Position numbers and translations under genes: made by a program. Under the pieces are notes generated by a model. That model did no database searches and was not told the DNA's origin. It saw only the letters and a list, made by a program, of their open reading frames with translations. Positions 1 to 14,900 of a DNA stretch of 64,000 bases are shown piece by piece. The stretch's first letter is position 1, and each line of letters starts with the position of its first letter. Origin of the DNA: Rotaria sp. Silwood1 (Eukaryota > Rotifera > Eurotatoria > Philodinida > Philodinidae); assembly GCA_905250075.1 (NCBI GenBank), contig CAJNOP010000003.1, forward strand, positions 124,001 through 188,000, given 5' to 3'.

Positions 1-221
1 TGAAACCAATATGAGGGTATCTGTTACGGTAGTCCTCTTAGGAGATCAAAACATTTACAAAAAATTCAAAGCAAATAGTTTTGATGAGAATTTTTGTATA
101 AATAGGTCCTATAGATAATCTCAAAAACTTCAAACGAAAATAATCAACAGTTTGCCATCGAAATTATTCTCAATAAATGAACCACACTTATGAAATATAT
201 AAATCTATTTCTATTGATTAG
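1..221 (+). other. Intron of PDS5, no other feature
   Basis: AT-rich sequence with stops in all frames that runs into a plausible acceptor (gattag) just before the first recognisable PDS5 exon. I see no coding content here. The upstream exons of PDS5 lie outside the window. Confidence 0.6.
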
Positions 222-3200
222 ATATTTATTCAACATCCATTCATTTTTAATTCTCGGGAATCACTTGAATTTCTTTGTAATCTATTAAAACAACATGTAC
301 TTGAATTAGGTATGTATATTTCTATCACTTTCAATAAATCTTATTTCTTTTTTTTTTGCTCTCTTATCAGCTCCTATACTTTTACGTACAATCGAAGCAT
401 GTGCACCATTAATTATTACATCAAATCAAAGTAACATGTTAACGTATGTTAAAAAATAAATATTTCTTTTTCGTGTCAATTTCTTTTTTTTGTTTTTTGT
501 ATTCATAGTCTTCTTGATTCTGAACTTTCAACATATTTAACACTTCATCCACCAATTGCAAAACGTGCACTTTATTGTATATGTGCACTTCATCCAAATG
601 AAAAAGATGATATGCTTAAAAAAATGATTGATGTATTATTAAATAAAAAAAAAATGATTAAGAAAATTATTTTTTTACTTGATTTTAATTCATTTTAGGA
701 TACACAATATGATCAATTTGATAGTGATCAATTTATAACTCGACTTGTTTTACTTGGTCATATGTTAAAAATATCTCCAATAGCACTTGGTGATATTGGT
801 AAACGAATACTTAATAATATATCGAAATATATTATTGATAAACGACAAATATATGATAATGATGATGAAGAAAATATGACAAGTTCATTTTTACATGGAC
901 ATTTTACTTTATTACCTGATGAACCTCATTCAGATCCAGAAATTGGTGCTGATACTCGTGTTAAAGTAAATTTATACAATTGAAATAATAATATTGAAAC
1001 TTGTTTTTTTTTGTTTGTTTTTATAATAGCGTGAATTAGTGAAAGCATTGACTCGTGCTATATTAGGTTTACGTGAAAATTCAGCTGGATTATTTACTAT
1101 TACATATAAAATGATACGAAAATGTATTGAAAAAGATCAAGATTTTACAGGTGAAATGAGGTAATTAAAAAATTTACTACGAAATTTTTATAAAAGATTA
1201 GAACAAAAAAAGCAAAACAATCTTCACTAAAAAAAAAAGTATCACTGCAGTTGCAAGATATTCGTTTTATATCGTTTAAAAAATGCATAACTTGTTGTAC
1301 AAAAATCTAAAAATAAATTTTTCTTCTGTATCTAAGACTTATATAAATTCATTAAGCCAATAATCTGTTTTTTTGACTGTAAACAAAAACATAAACATGA
1401 AAAAGCTCTAATTTTGTCATCAGTTCATACTTTAAAGCAACCTATATTTTCATATGTTTTATAGTTTACTCATATGAATATGCTCTACTAGAATTTTAAT
1501 AGGAGTTTTTGTTTCATAGAAGTAATTTTTAAGTCCAAAGGAGGTGTGAATCGGTATTTGTGTGAAGACGACGAAATTAGAGTTAGAACCGGTTTGATGA
1601 GGAAATGTTTTCAATGGGTCAATCGCTTTTAAAGTCAAGCCTTGTGAATAAGGTTAACTCCAGTGGCATATGAGACATCTTAAAAAGGATAAGTTTCCAT
1701 TGGGTTTAGTTCAGCGTTCTAGAAGTTTTAGCTTCTAGTTTGGTATATGCCAATATATTGAATTATGAAATTTCGGTCTGACATTCTTTCTTCATATAAG
1801 TTTATTTGTCAGTAGAATGCCCTGAAATTTTCATACTTTTCCGTAGATATTGAAGCCTCAAAAAAATTGTAGCATCATTTGTAGAATATCAGCGATTTTT
1901 TGAAGTTTAATATATCAGGAAAGAAACATTCTTTTGACCTGAAATTCTCAGAACAGATTACTAACAAACAGACCTGTATGTGAGAAAAACATTAGATCAA
2001 AATACCGTCATTTAATTTGTTAGCAAATACTATCTATTTATCTTAAGACACATTTCTTCATTATACTTTTCTATAGAATAGTGTTGTTTTTTTCAGACTT
2101 CTATGCTCAATAAACACATAATTTGTATTTCTAATCGAAAACATTGTCTAAATTTTATTGTTTTCTCTATTTTCTGAATATATATATATATATGCTAATA
2201 TTGTAATAATATAATTAATTTTGATTATTTTACTTATTATTTTCATAGTGAAAGTGAAATAATTTATATTCGTCTTTGTGGTTTATCATGTTTATTAAAA
2301 TTAATTTGTCATCCATATTTTTATACACGTATAAAACCTGATGATTTTCTTATGATCATGACATTACTTCGTGTAAGTATTTAATAACTTTTTTTAAAAA
2401 CTGATTTAGTTTTTTTTTGTTTCTGCATTAGGATCCATCATCAACTATTCGTCAGCGAACTTACCGTAAATTAGCTGAACAATTACGTGATCCAGTATGT
2501 CCTATTGAATTACTTGCTCTATTAGCATTTGCTGCTAAAGAACCTGAACGTGAACATCGTGAACAAATTCGTCGTTTAATGTTACAAATAATTGATACAC
2601 GTCGTGAACATATTAAACTTCAATTATCATATAAAACAACTTCAACAACAAATGGTCATCAAAAAACAAATGGTTTTGATGATGACAACGATGATGATGA
2701 TGATAATGATAATAATAGTTCATCAACAATAGATGATAAACCAATTGATTATACATTATATCCTGAATATTCATTAACATATTTTCTTTATTTTCTATCA
2801 AAATCACCAGCATTTATATTATATGATGATATTGAAATGTTACATACAATGACAGATTATATTCTATTTTTATTAGATGCTTTATTATTACGTTGTGATA
2901 CAACAGTTGGTTTATTCTATAAAGGTTTATTACGCTCAATAAAATCATCTGAAGATGCAACAATATCATCAGATAAAGAAGAAAAAGCTGAAAGAAAAGA
3001 TGCATTAAAAAAATTACATGTACTTGTTGATTTAGCTTATGTTATATTATCACAACGTGCATCATCATTAATGATATGTCGTGCTAGTTCAAATGTTCCA
3101 TTACCAGATATGTATTTTAAAAAAATACGTTATAATCATTTTTCATATTTACCAAAAGATTTTAAAATTAAACTTAAACCAATAACAATAACAACAGTTA

Positions 3201-4633
3201 GTGATACAACAACACCAATTAATAAACGTACAAATATAGGTAATTCAGCTGATACAAATAATAATACAAATATGAATACAACAGCATCAAGTATAACTAT
3301 TGTAACAACACCATCAAAATCTATAAAACAAAAACGAATAAGTGGAGATAATGAACAAAATAATTCAACAAAGAAAAAACGAAATTTACCAAGTATAAAA
3401 AAACGTAAACGTCAAACTAGTAATAATGTTAATGAAGATCAAGAAGTCAATTCAAGTAAATAAACATTTTTTTTATTAATATAACAAAAGAATTTTCTAA
3501 TAATAATATGTCGAAAACAAAACAATTAATTATTTAGTATATGCTTATAAATGTCCTCCCTTACAAGGTCAAAGGAACAAACAAATATTTTTGCTTATAT
3601 TTGAAAATTTCTTTCAAATCATAGTTCGTCTCTCTCTCTCTCTCTCGTTTCAATCTTCAATTATAAACCAAACTTATTAAAGTTAATTTTAAAGAATTCT
3701 TATTTTTACATAAAATCAAATCCTACAAAGACTGTATACCATGAATCTTAATTGAAGTTATAAAAAACGTAACATTTTTTTGTAACGACCAAAAAAAACA
3801 CTACTTAATAACAAAAAAAAGAAGAATAAGGTAGAGTGTTTTATAGGCTCTAGACCTCGATAAAAATGATTGTGAATCACTCAACTTATATGAACTTCAA
3901 CTAGGCCAATATCATATTTAAATATCACATTGAGTAGATGTATAATTATATAATTTGTTTTTCGTACATCAATATAATCATTTCATCATTCATATGAGTA
4001 GTCAAACTGTATATAAAATAAACATTTTATCAACTTAAAAAAAAAAAATGTATAGACTCTTTTTCTTTATTAATCAATAATCATTTTTCGATTGCATCAG
4101 TTTTATCATTATAACAAAAAGAAAAAAAAAAGCATATATTAAATTATTGATTATCCAATATGGTACCATTCATTTTTAAACAAGGACAAAATTTGCACCT
4201 TAAAAAAAAATGAGAAAAGAGAAAGACATATTTCAATACACATGCATAATTATTTGTTACTTTAAAACATTTGGATTTATTTTAATCCTTAGTAGATTAT
4301 AATCTCGCGTGATACATTAGTTGTTAATCAGTATTAATTGATGACTAAATGTAGATTTATTACTAGAAGAAAAAATTACTGAAAAAGAATGTATAATTAA
4401 GAGAATTACAAATTTATAAATATGTATTGTTACTTTTTTTTTTTTTGTCTAATTTAGATTCATCACCAGTTAATGGTAATAGTAGTCGTAATATTTCAAC
4501 AAATAGTTCAAATCGATCTCGTATAAATTTTCCATATGAAAAACCTCAATTACGTTCAGCATCATCATCATCTTCGTCGCCATCACCTAAACCAAATCGT
4601 CGTACAACAATAAAGGATAAAAATTCATCATGA
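222..4633 (+). CDS. PDS5: Sister chromatid cohesion protein PDS5 (C-terminal part, multi-exon)
   Basis: PDS5 is a HEAT-repeat protein that binds cohesin in the nucleus and controls its loading, release and acetylation. Exons: 222-309, 371-443, 509-632, 699-965, 1030-1160, 2249-2372 and 2432-3455 (or to the stop at 3463), plus an alternative last exon 4458-4633. All junction phases agree. The protein follows the order of human PDS5A/B: the PIAKRALYCICALHPNEKD helix pair, the LVRALTRAILGLRENSAG segment, CPIELLALLAFAAKEPERE, then YTLYPEYSLTYFLYFLSKSP. It ends in a Lys/Ser/Thr/Asn-rich disordered tail with basic clusters. An Asp-rich insert of about 25 residues (near 2675-2735) breaks the HEAT region. 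The 1.09-kb intron 1161-2248 holds nothing recognisable. The 5' part is outside the window. Family assignment is secure from the ordered similarity; the exact HEAT count is not determined. Confidence 0.9.
3464..4457 (+). other. Alternative intron / 3' UTR of PDS5
   Basis: AT-rich, with a (TC)n run near 3630-3647 and several AATAAA-like sites. It is an intron if the 4458 exon is used and a 3' UTR otherwise. I see no other gene in it. Confidence 0.5.
4458..4633 (+). CDS. PDS5: Alternative terminal exon of PDS5
   Basis: An open frame preceded by a T-rich tract and the acceptor aatttag encodes about 58 Ser/Asn/Arg-rich residues ending in KDKNSS and a stop. The upstream PDS5 exon contains a donor (ttcaa/gtaaat) at 3455/3456, eight bases before its own stop at 3461-3463. 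Splicing there leaves phase 1, and joining it to 4458 restores an AAT codon and an open frame to 4631-4633. PDS5 could therefore end either at 3463 (intron retained) or here. AATAAA-like signals follow within about 15 bases of the stop at 4633. The composition resembles the disordered tails of PDS5A/B. Transcript data are needed to say which form dominates. Confidence 0.6.
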
Positions 4634-5947
4634 TTAAATTAAATAAACAAACGAAATATATAAATATTTTCTTTTTTTTTTTCTCTTGTTGTTTCGGCTA
4701 AGTGCTTTTGTTTGTTTGCAACAATACAATGTGTAGATATACGTTATATACATATATATATCTTATAGATAGAGAAAGATTAACAACGAAAAAATAAAAT
4801 AAAATAAAATAAAATAAAATTGTTTATTTTGCTGTATGTTATAAAATACAAGCAAAGAAAAATATAGTGTATAGAATATTATATACATACTATATATGTA
4901 TGTGTATTTTTCTTCTTGTTTTTTTTTTTGCTGTGTGAAATGTATTTTCTTTTTCTCTCTTTTTGGTCTTGTATAACACATATTCTTGATGTTACAAACA
5001 TAAACTATATCTATATATCCTCACTTCACTTATATGTAAATTTATCTTAAAAAACGATTTCGAAAAAGAAGCAAAAAGTGCACCTCATAAACTGGCAAGT
5101 ATATGTGATTCAATCCGTTTATGAGCACGTGTGCCTGCGGCTTTATGACAAGTACTATATACGTTACCTTGTTTGCTTATGCAAGCAAGGTGTGATCTGA
5201 TTCATTTTTCCCGACATAACTGACTGGTGCATTCTGTTCTTGCACATACACAATCGTGATTCAAAATCAAGAGAAAAAAGGAGAAAAAAAAGAAATTCTT
5301 TTTTTTCTTTTTCTCTGTACAAAGTGTTGATGGCTATGAAAAAAAACGCCAGTAGTTAATGATGATTTTTCTCAATTTGATATTCTATTTATATGTGCTG
5401 CATATGAAGACAAGAACAGCTGTCAATAATATTTAAATAGATTTGCAACATCGATAATGACCAGTAACAGGTAGTGTATATTAAATGTTTGTTTGGCTGT
5501 CCGACAAATGAACTGCGTAGATAGACAAACACGTGTATACACATATTCTTATCTTGAGTTGATGATGATCGGACAGTGTAGTGTATAGGCTATGTTTATT
5601 TGTAAAATGTCTTTTCCTGTACGCCCTTTCAATTTTTTTATATTCATTTTTTTTTAATCTATACACATACGAACAAGGTCGATTGATAGATAGAGAGGAA
5701 TAGATCAAATTATTGTTCTTCTTCGTTGGTCTTTTTCTTTTGCTTTATGACTTTTTCAATGATTTCAAAAAGATGAAGATTATGAATGAACGAAGGAGGA
5801 AAATGTTTATACTTTGATCAATATCAATACGATGTATTATTTACAATTAAACAAGTGAGATAGAAAAAAGAATCATAAAATTTTTGCTTTTTTAAGTAAT
5901 AATTTAAACCATAGAAACTTTCTTTTTTTTTGTCCAATATTTTCAAG
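4634..5947. other. Intergenic region PDS5 to PLEKHA-like, contains a pentanucleotide repeat
   Basis: Contains a 3' UTR-like stretch with an AAAAT tandem repeat at about 4795-4820, T-rich runs and a purine-rich block near 5270-5310. The missing first exon(s) of the PH-domain gene should lie here, because that gene's first recognisable exon (5948) has no in-frame ATG. I could not choose one with confidence. Open frames on the minus strand here (4763-4981, 5481-5708) are low-complexity and look non-coding. Confidence 0.4.
4795..4820. repeat. AAAAT pentanucleotide microsatellite
   Basis: About five tandem aaaat units in the PDS5 downstream region. Confidence 0.9.
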
Positions 5948-8900
5948 GCCAAATCTTGTGGAAAAATCAGGTATTTTACATATTTATTATGCCAATAAAA
6001 CCTTCAAACATTGGAAAAAGCGATGGCTTCATTTACAAGATCAACAATTGTCTATATATCAAGGTAAAAGTTTTTTTTTGTTTATATATTTATTTTATAC
6101 ATTATTCTTAAAACAAAAAAAAAATGCCAACGATTTCCTTTCCTTTTTCTCTTCTTCTAAAGATTCACGTTATAAACGTCTTGAAAATACAATTAATATT
6201 AAAAATTTTCGTGTATCGATTACAAATCCAATTGATTCAATATCACATAAACGATATACTTTTAAAGTAAGTCGAAACTTATTTTCTAATAAAAAAAATA
6301 AAAGTTTTTTTTTAATTGTTTAGATCTATGATCCAAATTTAACAAATGAAAAACCGATTTACTTTTCAGCTAATAATAAACAATTAATGACACAATGGAT
6401 TAATGCTTTACGTCTTTCAGCTTCAATTGCTAACGATCTTCTTGTAGAGTAAATATAATCTTTTATATTTATACGTACTCTTTCAATACTCGTCAATTAT
6501 TAGACCTAATTTTGCTACTGATTTGCATCCAATTGATACAGACAATGAGTCAGATTATAATGGCTCAATGAATATTAATAATTCAAGATCATCGTATAAG
6601 TAAGAGAAATTTTATTCAAAAAGAAAAAAAAAAACAAACGTCATTTTAAAAGAGAACAGCTCTCCTTCTCTTCTCTCTCTCTCTCTCTCCCCGGTTTTTA
6701 TTCATTTACATCTAGTAAACGAAGCTGATTAACAACGATCAAGAAAAAAAACTAATGACAAAAAAAAGGCAATTTGCATCTCAATTGCGACGTGAAGCAC
6801 TGTTTATGCTGTTCCATGAATGATTGTAGTCGCATACATACATATTCCCATACAGTTGCTCTTCACATAACGTCTACTCGGTATTCTTTAGTGCAGCCAT
6901 CTAATATTATCAATTTTCAATTGTGTACCGGCGGTGACGACGGGCGCGTGCACATGAGTCTCTACATTGAAAAGCATTCAACAGTGTTTTTGTAATTTTT
7001 TTTCGTATAGATGGATGGATGGATGGATGAACGTACTGTCTCATGTTCATGTTATGTTGTATGCTTTGATGTATATAATGTCTAGTGAGGAGTTTACTTT
7101 AAAATAATAGTAACGCTAGTCAAAGTAATATAAAGAAAAAGAGAGGCAAAAATTTGTTCTTCTTTTCTCATATACATACCTTTTAATATCGATAAGACAG
7201 TTGGAGAAATATGAGCTTCTATAAGGGAGCTACCACAGATTCGATTGAGCGCAAAAGAGGATTTGTTTCTTTTTTTTTTTGAGATGCAATAGGAGTGCAT
7301 AGGTCAAGACAAAAGGAATATTGAATGCCATCCATCTACACTGACTGGCGAGTAATAGCAAGATAGTAGTAATGTTAAGAGTCATTATAACGGTAAGTAT
7401 AAAAGAAAAAGGAGAAGTAGATAACGGAATAGGAGTTTATATGTTAGGTAAAAGTTACAAGTACTCTCATCATCAAAAAAAATGAAAAATTTAAGACAAG
7501 CTTTATGTGTCAAGTAAGTTTTATTGATTGAGGACTTCGTTCATGTCTTTTTCTAACACATATCTATATGCCCTTGTTATTTCATACATGTTGTTACATC
7601 GACCTTACTTGAGATTAGTGTCTGTAGTTTAACTATCACAGCAACGACTGAATATATATACACACACGTTTAGATGACCTATATGATCATGGGAAGTGTC
7701 TGAGGTCCGATTAAGATTTGAGTCAACATTGCCATTACTATCCTACATGCTGTGTATTAGATGATCTTTTTTTTTATGCAATAGATCATCATCATCACTC
7801 CCATGTGAAACTTTATTACTATTACACTTGTGTATATTTGTCTTTTTATTATTTTTTTGTCTTGTGTCTCTGTTCTTTTTTCGTCTTTAGTTTACAAATT
7901 TCTAATTAGATGACTAGCACACCTTATATTTGAGAGAAAAAAAAAGAAAAAAAAAAAAGACGAACCCTTATTACATACTATTACTCTTCTCGCCGACACC
8001 TCTACGCCTCCGTATCCTCTATACTTTTTTTTGACAGCTTTTAAAGTGTCGTATATGAAAATAAGTGAACGAGCTCGTCAATCATCAATTATCGATTTGT
8101 ATATGTATATATATGTATGTCTATGAGTGAAAATGACCTGCTTACTGAATGATATAGCCTTGTAAAGTTTGTAAACAAGTCGAAGAACGATGATGATAAT
8201 AATGATAATAGTTATGAATTTTGAGCATCTCCTTTCTTCAGTCATTCAATCATTTATTCTACAATAGACTTCTGTGATGCAATATTGAGACGATAGTCAG
8301 TCACTATATGCATAGTTCTATTTATGTACATTTGCGTTCGGTCTCTTTCTTCATTCAAATTCAGTTTCATTCAGTACGTGAGCGTACGAGAAATAAAGGA
8401 ACATAGGGAGAGAGAGAGAGAGAGACATAGAGCAGCCTATATACTACTGCTTTGTCTATGTGTCAATTTGTGTAATCGAATATAGAACTGAAGTTCTCTT
8501 TTCTCTTTTTTTTTCGCAATTTTTTTTTCTGACTGTACTGTCCTATTGCTCTGTTCTTCCGTTCGGTATAAACGGTAGCTGTACCACAGCCATCGCCATC
8601 TCACCCTTCTCTTTAGTCAATCTGTTTTATTCATTCATTCATTCGAATATGAAAATTTACTCTTCAATATTTAATGTCGATGACGACGCAACATCTAGAC
8701 AAAAACGAAAAGAGTTTAATATTCTTGTTTAATTGTAAAAAATGACAGAAGCAAGGTATACTTGAGTAATATTGAAAAAGAATAAATCAATTTTCTTTTT
8801 GTTTTTTAAACATAACATTAAATGATTATTACTTTTTTTTTTTTCGCTTTCACCATTTGATTTTTCTATAGATCATACAAACCATTAATGCCTATTGCAA

Positions 8901-11900
8901 CAACAACAACAACAACAACTTTGAATGATCAAAATCGATATCTAGGTTCATATGAAGAGGAGGAGGATGTTGAAGATACTCGTTGGTATCGTCCACGTTC
9001 ATCATCGCCATCGTATCCATTGAATGTTAGTAATGGTGTTATTCATCAACCATCGTCAACAACAATGGGTTCATGGGGCTTTGATGTTAATCGTTCAACA
9101 AACGCACAGATACCTTCATCATTTACATCAAACAATAATGATGACAACAATGATCACCGTACAATTACGAGGACACCAAGACGATTAGATGAGCCGATAG
9201 AAGATTTTAACGAACGTCTTGTAAATAGATCATCTCCTCCTCTTCAACGTTTTAAATTACGTACACCTACATTGACTAGACATCGTGACGGAAACGAATT
9301 TACTGTTGTCGATCGTCTTGTTCTTGGACCAAGTCGTACTATACAATCTGATTATTATCCATCTGATGAATCACCTGGTCAACAATATATGCCACCATCA
9401 ACTCGATCTCGACAATCATCAACACGATCAATATTACGTCGACGATCAAAATCCATTGGTGATTTTACTGGACCAACAATTAATACATCTTCTCCTTCTC
9501 TTGCTCCTCCTCATCTTACACAATCTTATCATCAATATCAATACCATGAACGACCTCGAACAAGTCCAAATACTCATCATCGAACATATACAGAACAAGA
9601 ATTGATGGCTTGGCAAAATCGTATGTTAGAAAGGTTTGTTTCAAATAAAATTTTACTTGATTTATTACATATTTAAAACAAAAAAAAAAGATCCAAGATA
9701 ACATTATGATTTAAGACTAAACATATTCATTGTTAACTAACAGAACAATGTTTCAATCAATTTTTTTTCTTATAGAGATCATCGTATTGGAAATAGTCTG
9801 ATAACTCGTCCACCTTTATCGAATACTGGTTGGGTTCAATCATCGCGAATGAATAGTAAACGAGGCGGAGTAAGTTTTTCTTTCTCTCTCTCTCTTGATG
9901 ATTAACGTATATATATGTCCTTATTCATTTCTCTTCTTTATACTTTTCTGGGTCACAAGAAAAATGAGATCATGTTCTTTGTATGTTTAATCAGATCGGG
10001 ACATCGTTCTAAACATTTGTATGTGTAATGAGAAGAAAACTGAGTATCATTTCTCTTCATCTCTTTTCTTTTTTCAAATGAATATGTATACTAATTTGTA
10101 TTGAAGTTGATGATCAGTATTAATACATATGGGGGTCATCTGGTCAATATTGATCTCTGTATTAATTGTTTTTTTTTTTGCTTGTGATATACAATTCATT
10201 CTCCTTTAGTTCAATACTTCTCAATCACCAAATCGTCAAATGCGTAAGGATTGAAAAAATTTGATTAAAATAATTAAACAGAAAAAGAATAATTTTTTAG
10301 CTGTATCAACTCGACCAATATCTGCTATGTCAAATATGAGCGGTAGTCAACGTTTTGAACATGATAATGTAAAGAAGAAATTTTTAATTTAAATTTAACT
10401 AAATAAATTTTTTTCGTTTTTATTTGATGAATTAGTGTGAAACAATAATGAAATTATCAAAAGTTATTAAAAGATATATTGAATTACTGTATCATTTACA
10501 AACATTTTATGAAAGAATTACCGATCAATTATATGGTGGAAATGTGTGTTTAAGACACAAGTATTGAGTTTTACTTTTTTTATAGATTATTTTAATTTTT
10601 TTTTTCTTATTATACTTAGTTCATCATCACAACAATCCGTATTTATTCATCACTGTCGAAAAATTGCTGAACAATTGCAACGTTCAAAACCAAAATGGGA
10701 TCGAAAAGTATTCAATTCGTGTATTGTTTATATAAGAAAAAGAAATTTTTATTATGTTTTATAGATTGTTGATCTTCAACATTTACTTAAAGATATTTCT
10801 TCTTATGAATGGTCAATAGTAAAAAGTGAGGTTTGTAAAAATAAAAAAACAAAAACAACTTCAAAATAAACTTATTAATCAATTTTATGTATATATACAT
10901 ATATCTATATGCTTAGACAACATTTCTACAACGTCGTTCAACGTTAATTAATTTAATTGAAACATTAAACTCACGTAAAGATCTTAATGATACTCAATTA
11001 TCTATTCTCGTAAATAATTTTTTTGTCTATCTTTTGTACTAATTTGACTATTTTTTTCTTTCTATAGAATGATATTGATCGTGTATTACTCGAAGATAAA
11101 TTAGGTGAGTATGAAAATTTTTATTTCAAATAATTAATTAAACTTTTCATATTAGCTATTCAACTTCAAGATGAATTATCAACATTACTTCAACATCAAG
11201 TATGTTGTTCAAAGATATTGATTATGAAATACATAATCTAAAAGAAGTGTTGAAGTATAGACGTAAAAATTAGGATCCCTACAGATTGTCACCGAAGGCT
11301 TACGAATAAAGTCCTTGAATTGATATTGAGTCGAGATTACTTGCATTATGTAGATACAAATGTACTATGAATAATCTGAAAAGAGTTCATACCGTCAGCA
11401 TACAATTGTGAAGATACTGTACTTTTACGATCTTTTTTAATGAATGCTATGATAAAGGAAAAACTGATTGTTGAATTGTGACTTCAAACTTTTTACAGAA
11501 ATAGATCTTAATTAGAATAGTTTTTTTTTGTAAGAGTTTCAGATATTTATGTTGTTTCTATCTTAAAATACAGCTATAGCCAAAGTGCGTCTTTTACATC
11601 AGTAGATTTGATGTTCTTATTTCGGGATAGAAGCAAATCAAAACATCTGAAATTATTCTCTTCAAGGTCTATATCTGTACAAAGTTTTCAATTGAAATTC
11701 AAAAATCAGCTTTCGTGTTTTCATGGTATTCACTTTAAAAATATCGTAAGCGTATAATATACTCGTAACAATAAGCTCAGGACACGAACTGTATACGGGA
11801 TATTTATAGCTCATTTATGTCTACATAATGCATGCATATCGTCTTGATTTAAAAGCAATTTATCATTTGAAGGATTTTTCTTGTTAGCATCACTCCCGTG

Positions 11901-14900
11901 TGATAGACAATATATCAAGAACGTTCTTATTATGAGTTTCTTATCGCATTTCTGGAAGATTAAGTGTAGGATAGTGAAGAAATGTGTTCCAAAATATGTA
12001 GAATAAAACACATTAACAGTTTTGTTTTTTTTTTTTGTTGAATATTAGTCATTATTACATGATTTTACATCATTACTTCAATGGAATCGTCAAATATATT
12101 CGTCGAATGAACAAAATCGAGTAGAAAATGTACTACCATTATTACGTGAACAAATAACTACAACTGATGGTTATGTATCACATGTTAGCCAAGTAAGAAA
12201 GACAAAAAAAACGATTTAATTTTTTTTTGAAAATACTACAACTTATATTTATTATTAAAATAGCAATTAACAGAATTAGTAACAAATTTACGTTCATTAG
12301 AAAAATATATATTATCATATATGAATACAATTCCATTAATTGACGATGGTAAAAAACAAAAAGAAAATTTTTATATTAGAGTTTTTTCTTATTAAAAAAA
12401 AATGATATACTTAGGCATAGTACTACCATCAAATCGTAATAATTGGCGTCCATATAATGAAACTGATATTGATGCAATGAAAACAAAACATCAATTTGAA
12501 CGAACAAAAGTATTAAAAAATTGAAAATTATTTCTCATTAATTTTTCATTAATAAATATTTAGGATGAATATCAACATTCATCACGTTATCAATCACGTC
12601 CGTTAAGTGTGCATACACCTACAAATCAACAGTATCAGAGAAGTAAAAATTTCAGATTTATTTGCATTTTATTACATTTTATATTTCATTTAGGTACTAG
12701 TCCGACTTATCGTAATTCTAATGGTGTAGTTGAAAATCATGAGTGGCATCGTCGAAGTCCAAGTCCAACAAGTACATATACATATTCATCAAACATACGT
12801 ATAAAAAAAAAAGAAATAACATTTTTAGAAACAAGATCTATATCAATGACTCGTTATACAGATTCATCAGAACCAGTTCGTGGTCCATCAACAGATAATT
12901 TTGTAAGTAATAATTATTTAAAAACAAACAAAAAAATTGTTTGTTTTCTTCATTTATTCAGGATCATGATGGATTACGAACATCAACAAAATGGTCATCA
13001 AATAGAAATCATAGCCAATTAAATATAAATAATAGTAATAATAATACAACAGCAGCAACAACACGTATTGCAACAGTAAAATCTGTTAAACGTGAAAATG
13101 GAATTATACCAAATGTAAATATTTTTAAGACGAAATACAAATGAAAAAATAATTATATATTTTTTCTTTCTTTTTTAATTTAGAGTATCCTTAAACCATA
13201 TCCACATACACGTACAACACTTGAAACAAAAAAAGATTTTGATATTGATACAATTGATAAAGAAGTATGAATAGAAATAAAAGATTTAATTATTAAGTAA
13301 GATGCTTTTTTTTTTTCAAATAAGATATTTAAGCCAGATAAAGTTGATATACCTGATCGATTAATTGATTTTGATAATGATGATCAAATGTTAACACCAA
13401 ATGAACGTTTAGCAAAAATGAAGAAAAAAGAAGAAGTACGAAAAATGCTTTCAAAACAAAGGTAAAAAGAAAAAAAAACAAAGAAGATTTTATTTATGTA
13501 TTTTACTTTTTTTTTCTCACAGTATGCCAGACATTAATGAACTTGATTTTAATGATGGAGATGTTCATTCATCTTATTATCAACGACGACTAGAAAAAGA
13601 ACGTGAAAAAGTACGTTGATAATAGATTTGTAATTTGATTGATTTTGAAAGCATGATTTAGTTAGACTGAAGAAATGAGATTAATTATCAGTCTTCGAGA
13701 TTGCAAAGATTGAGCAGTGGGTTAGATGACTCAGAGCGACCGATTAGAAGATTTTTGCTGACGATGATTGTTTTTTTTTTAGAAATTAGTGAGCAAAAAT
13801 GGAAGAAAACGCTGAAACTCTGCCGAAGAAAAACGAAAATTTGAAAGATTACGAGGATCATTCACTCGAGACATTTTTGCACAATGTATTTTTTACATTA
13901 CAGACGGACATATAACTTTCATTCTCGTAGAATGACACTCTTTTACTTAAGAGTAATTGCATATGACTCAAAGTATTACTTTTAATATAATAAAATTTTT
14001 TTCGACGAAAAAGATTGAGCGGAACCGTTGCTCATACTTTCTCGAGAACACTTTTTGATTAGACAATACGTTGTGTCATACACTATTCAATGCAGTTTGA
14101 TGCACTGATTTGAAATACGTTATTGTTAGATCATGAAAACCTTGCCAGATCCGCAAAAAATGGAAACTATCGGAAAAATTATAGTCTCTTGAAAAGCTCA
14201 TAAATAAGGATAGAACTTCTGCAGATGTCTCGTTCTGTTTTCAAACTTTTCTTTTCGATCTTTTAATGAGTCTGCTGTCTCAATGCTCTAGGTTTTTGAA
14301 AAAAAGTCGTATTTTCAAGAGTTGATATGAAATTTTCCGTATATAGAGAATTCGACTAAACCAGATTCTATAAAAAAATATTCAAAAGTTTTGAATAAAG
14401 TGCTTTCAAGATATGAAACTTCAAAGACACAGACCTTTTTCTATGCATACTATTGTTTAGTCGAGTTCTCTATATGTGAACGGTTTCAAAACGTATCTTT
14501 GAATATACGAGTTTTACGAAAACCTAAGGCTTCTAGAAAATAGAGATATTAAAAGGCCAATAGCTTAGTGAAATTTCAACAGGAATCACAATCCTTTCAG
14601 GATTTTCATTAGAACACGATCGAGTATCTATAGACAAAAGATCATTGAAATTAGAAGGTAGCATCTCAAGAGATCTTTCCATAAGCCTTACACAAAAACT
14701 TTATTTTTTTTTAATTAACAGCCACGTTTTCAAGTATATTTACTAGCATTTGAATTGATGAAAAGTTAACTTTCATATTTTTTTTCACCTAATGTTCACT
14801 TGAATGTACATTGTGTCCTAGTCTGTTCTAGAGATCTGATTAGGTTTAAAATTATTCTCTATCTTTGATTAACTTTGACTTCTTTCAAAGTATCGGATTT

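Noticed and set aside
9285-9605. His/Leu-rich frame overlapping the PLEKHA-like exon
   Set aside because: Out-of-frame shadow of the repetitive Ser/His coding exon 8871-9633.
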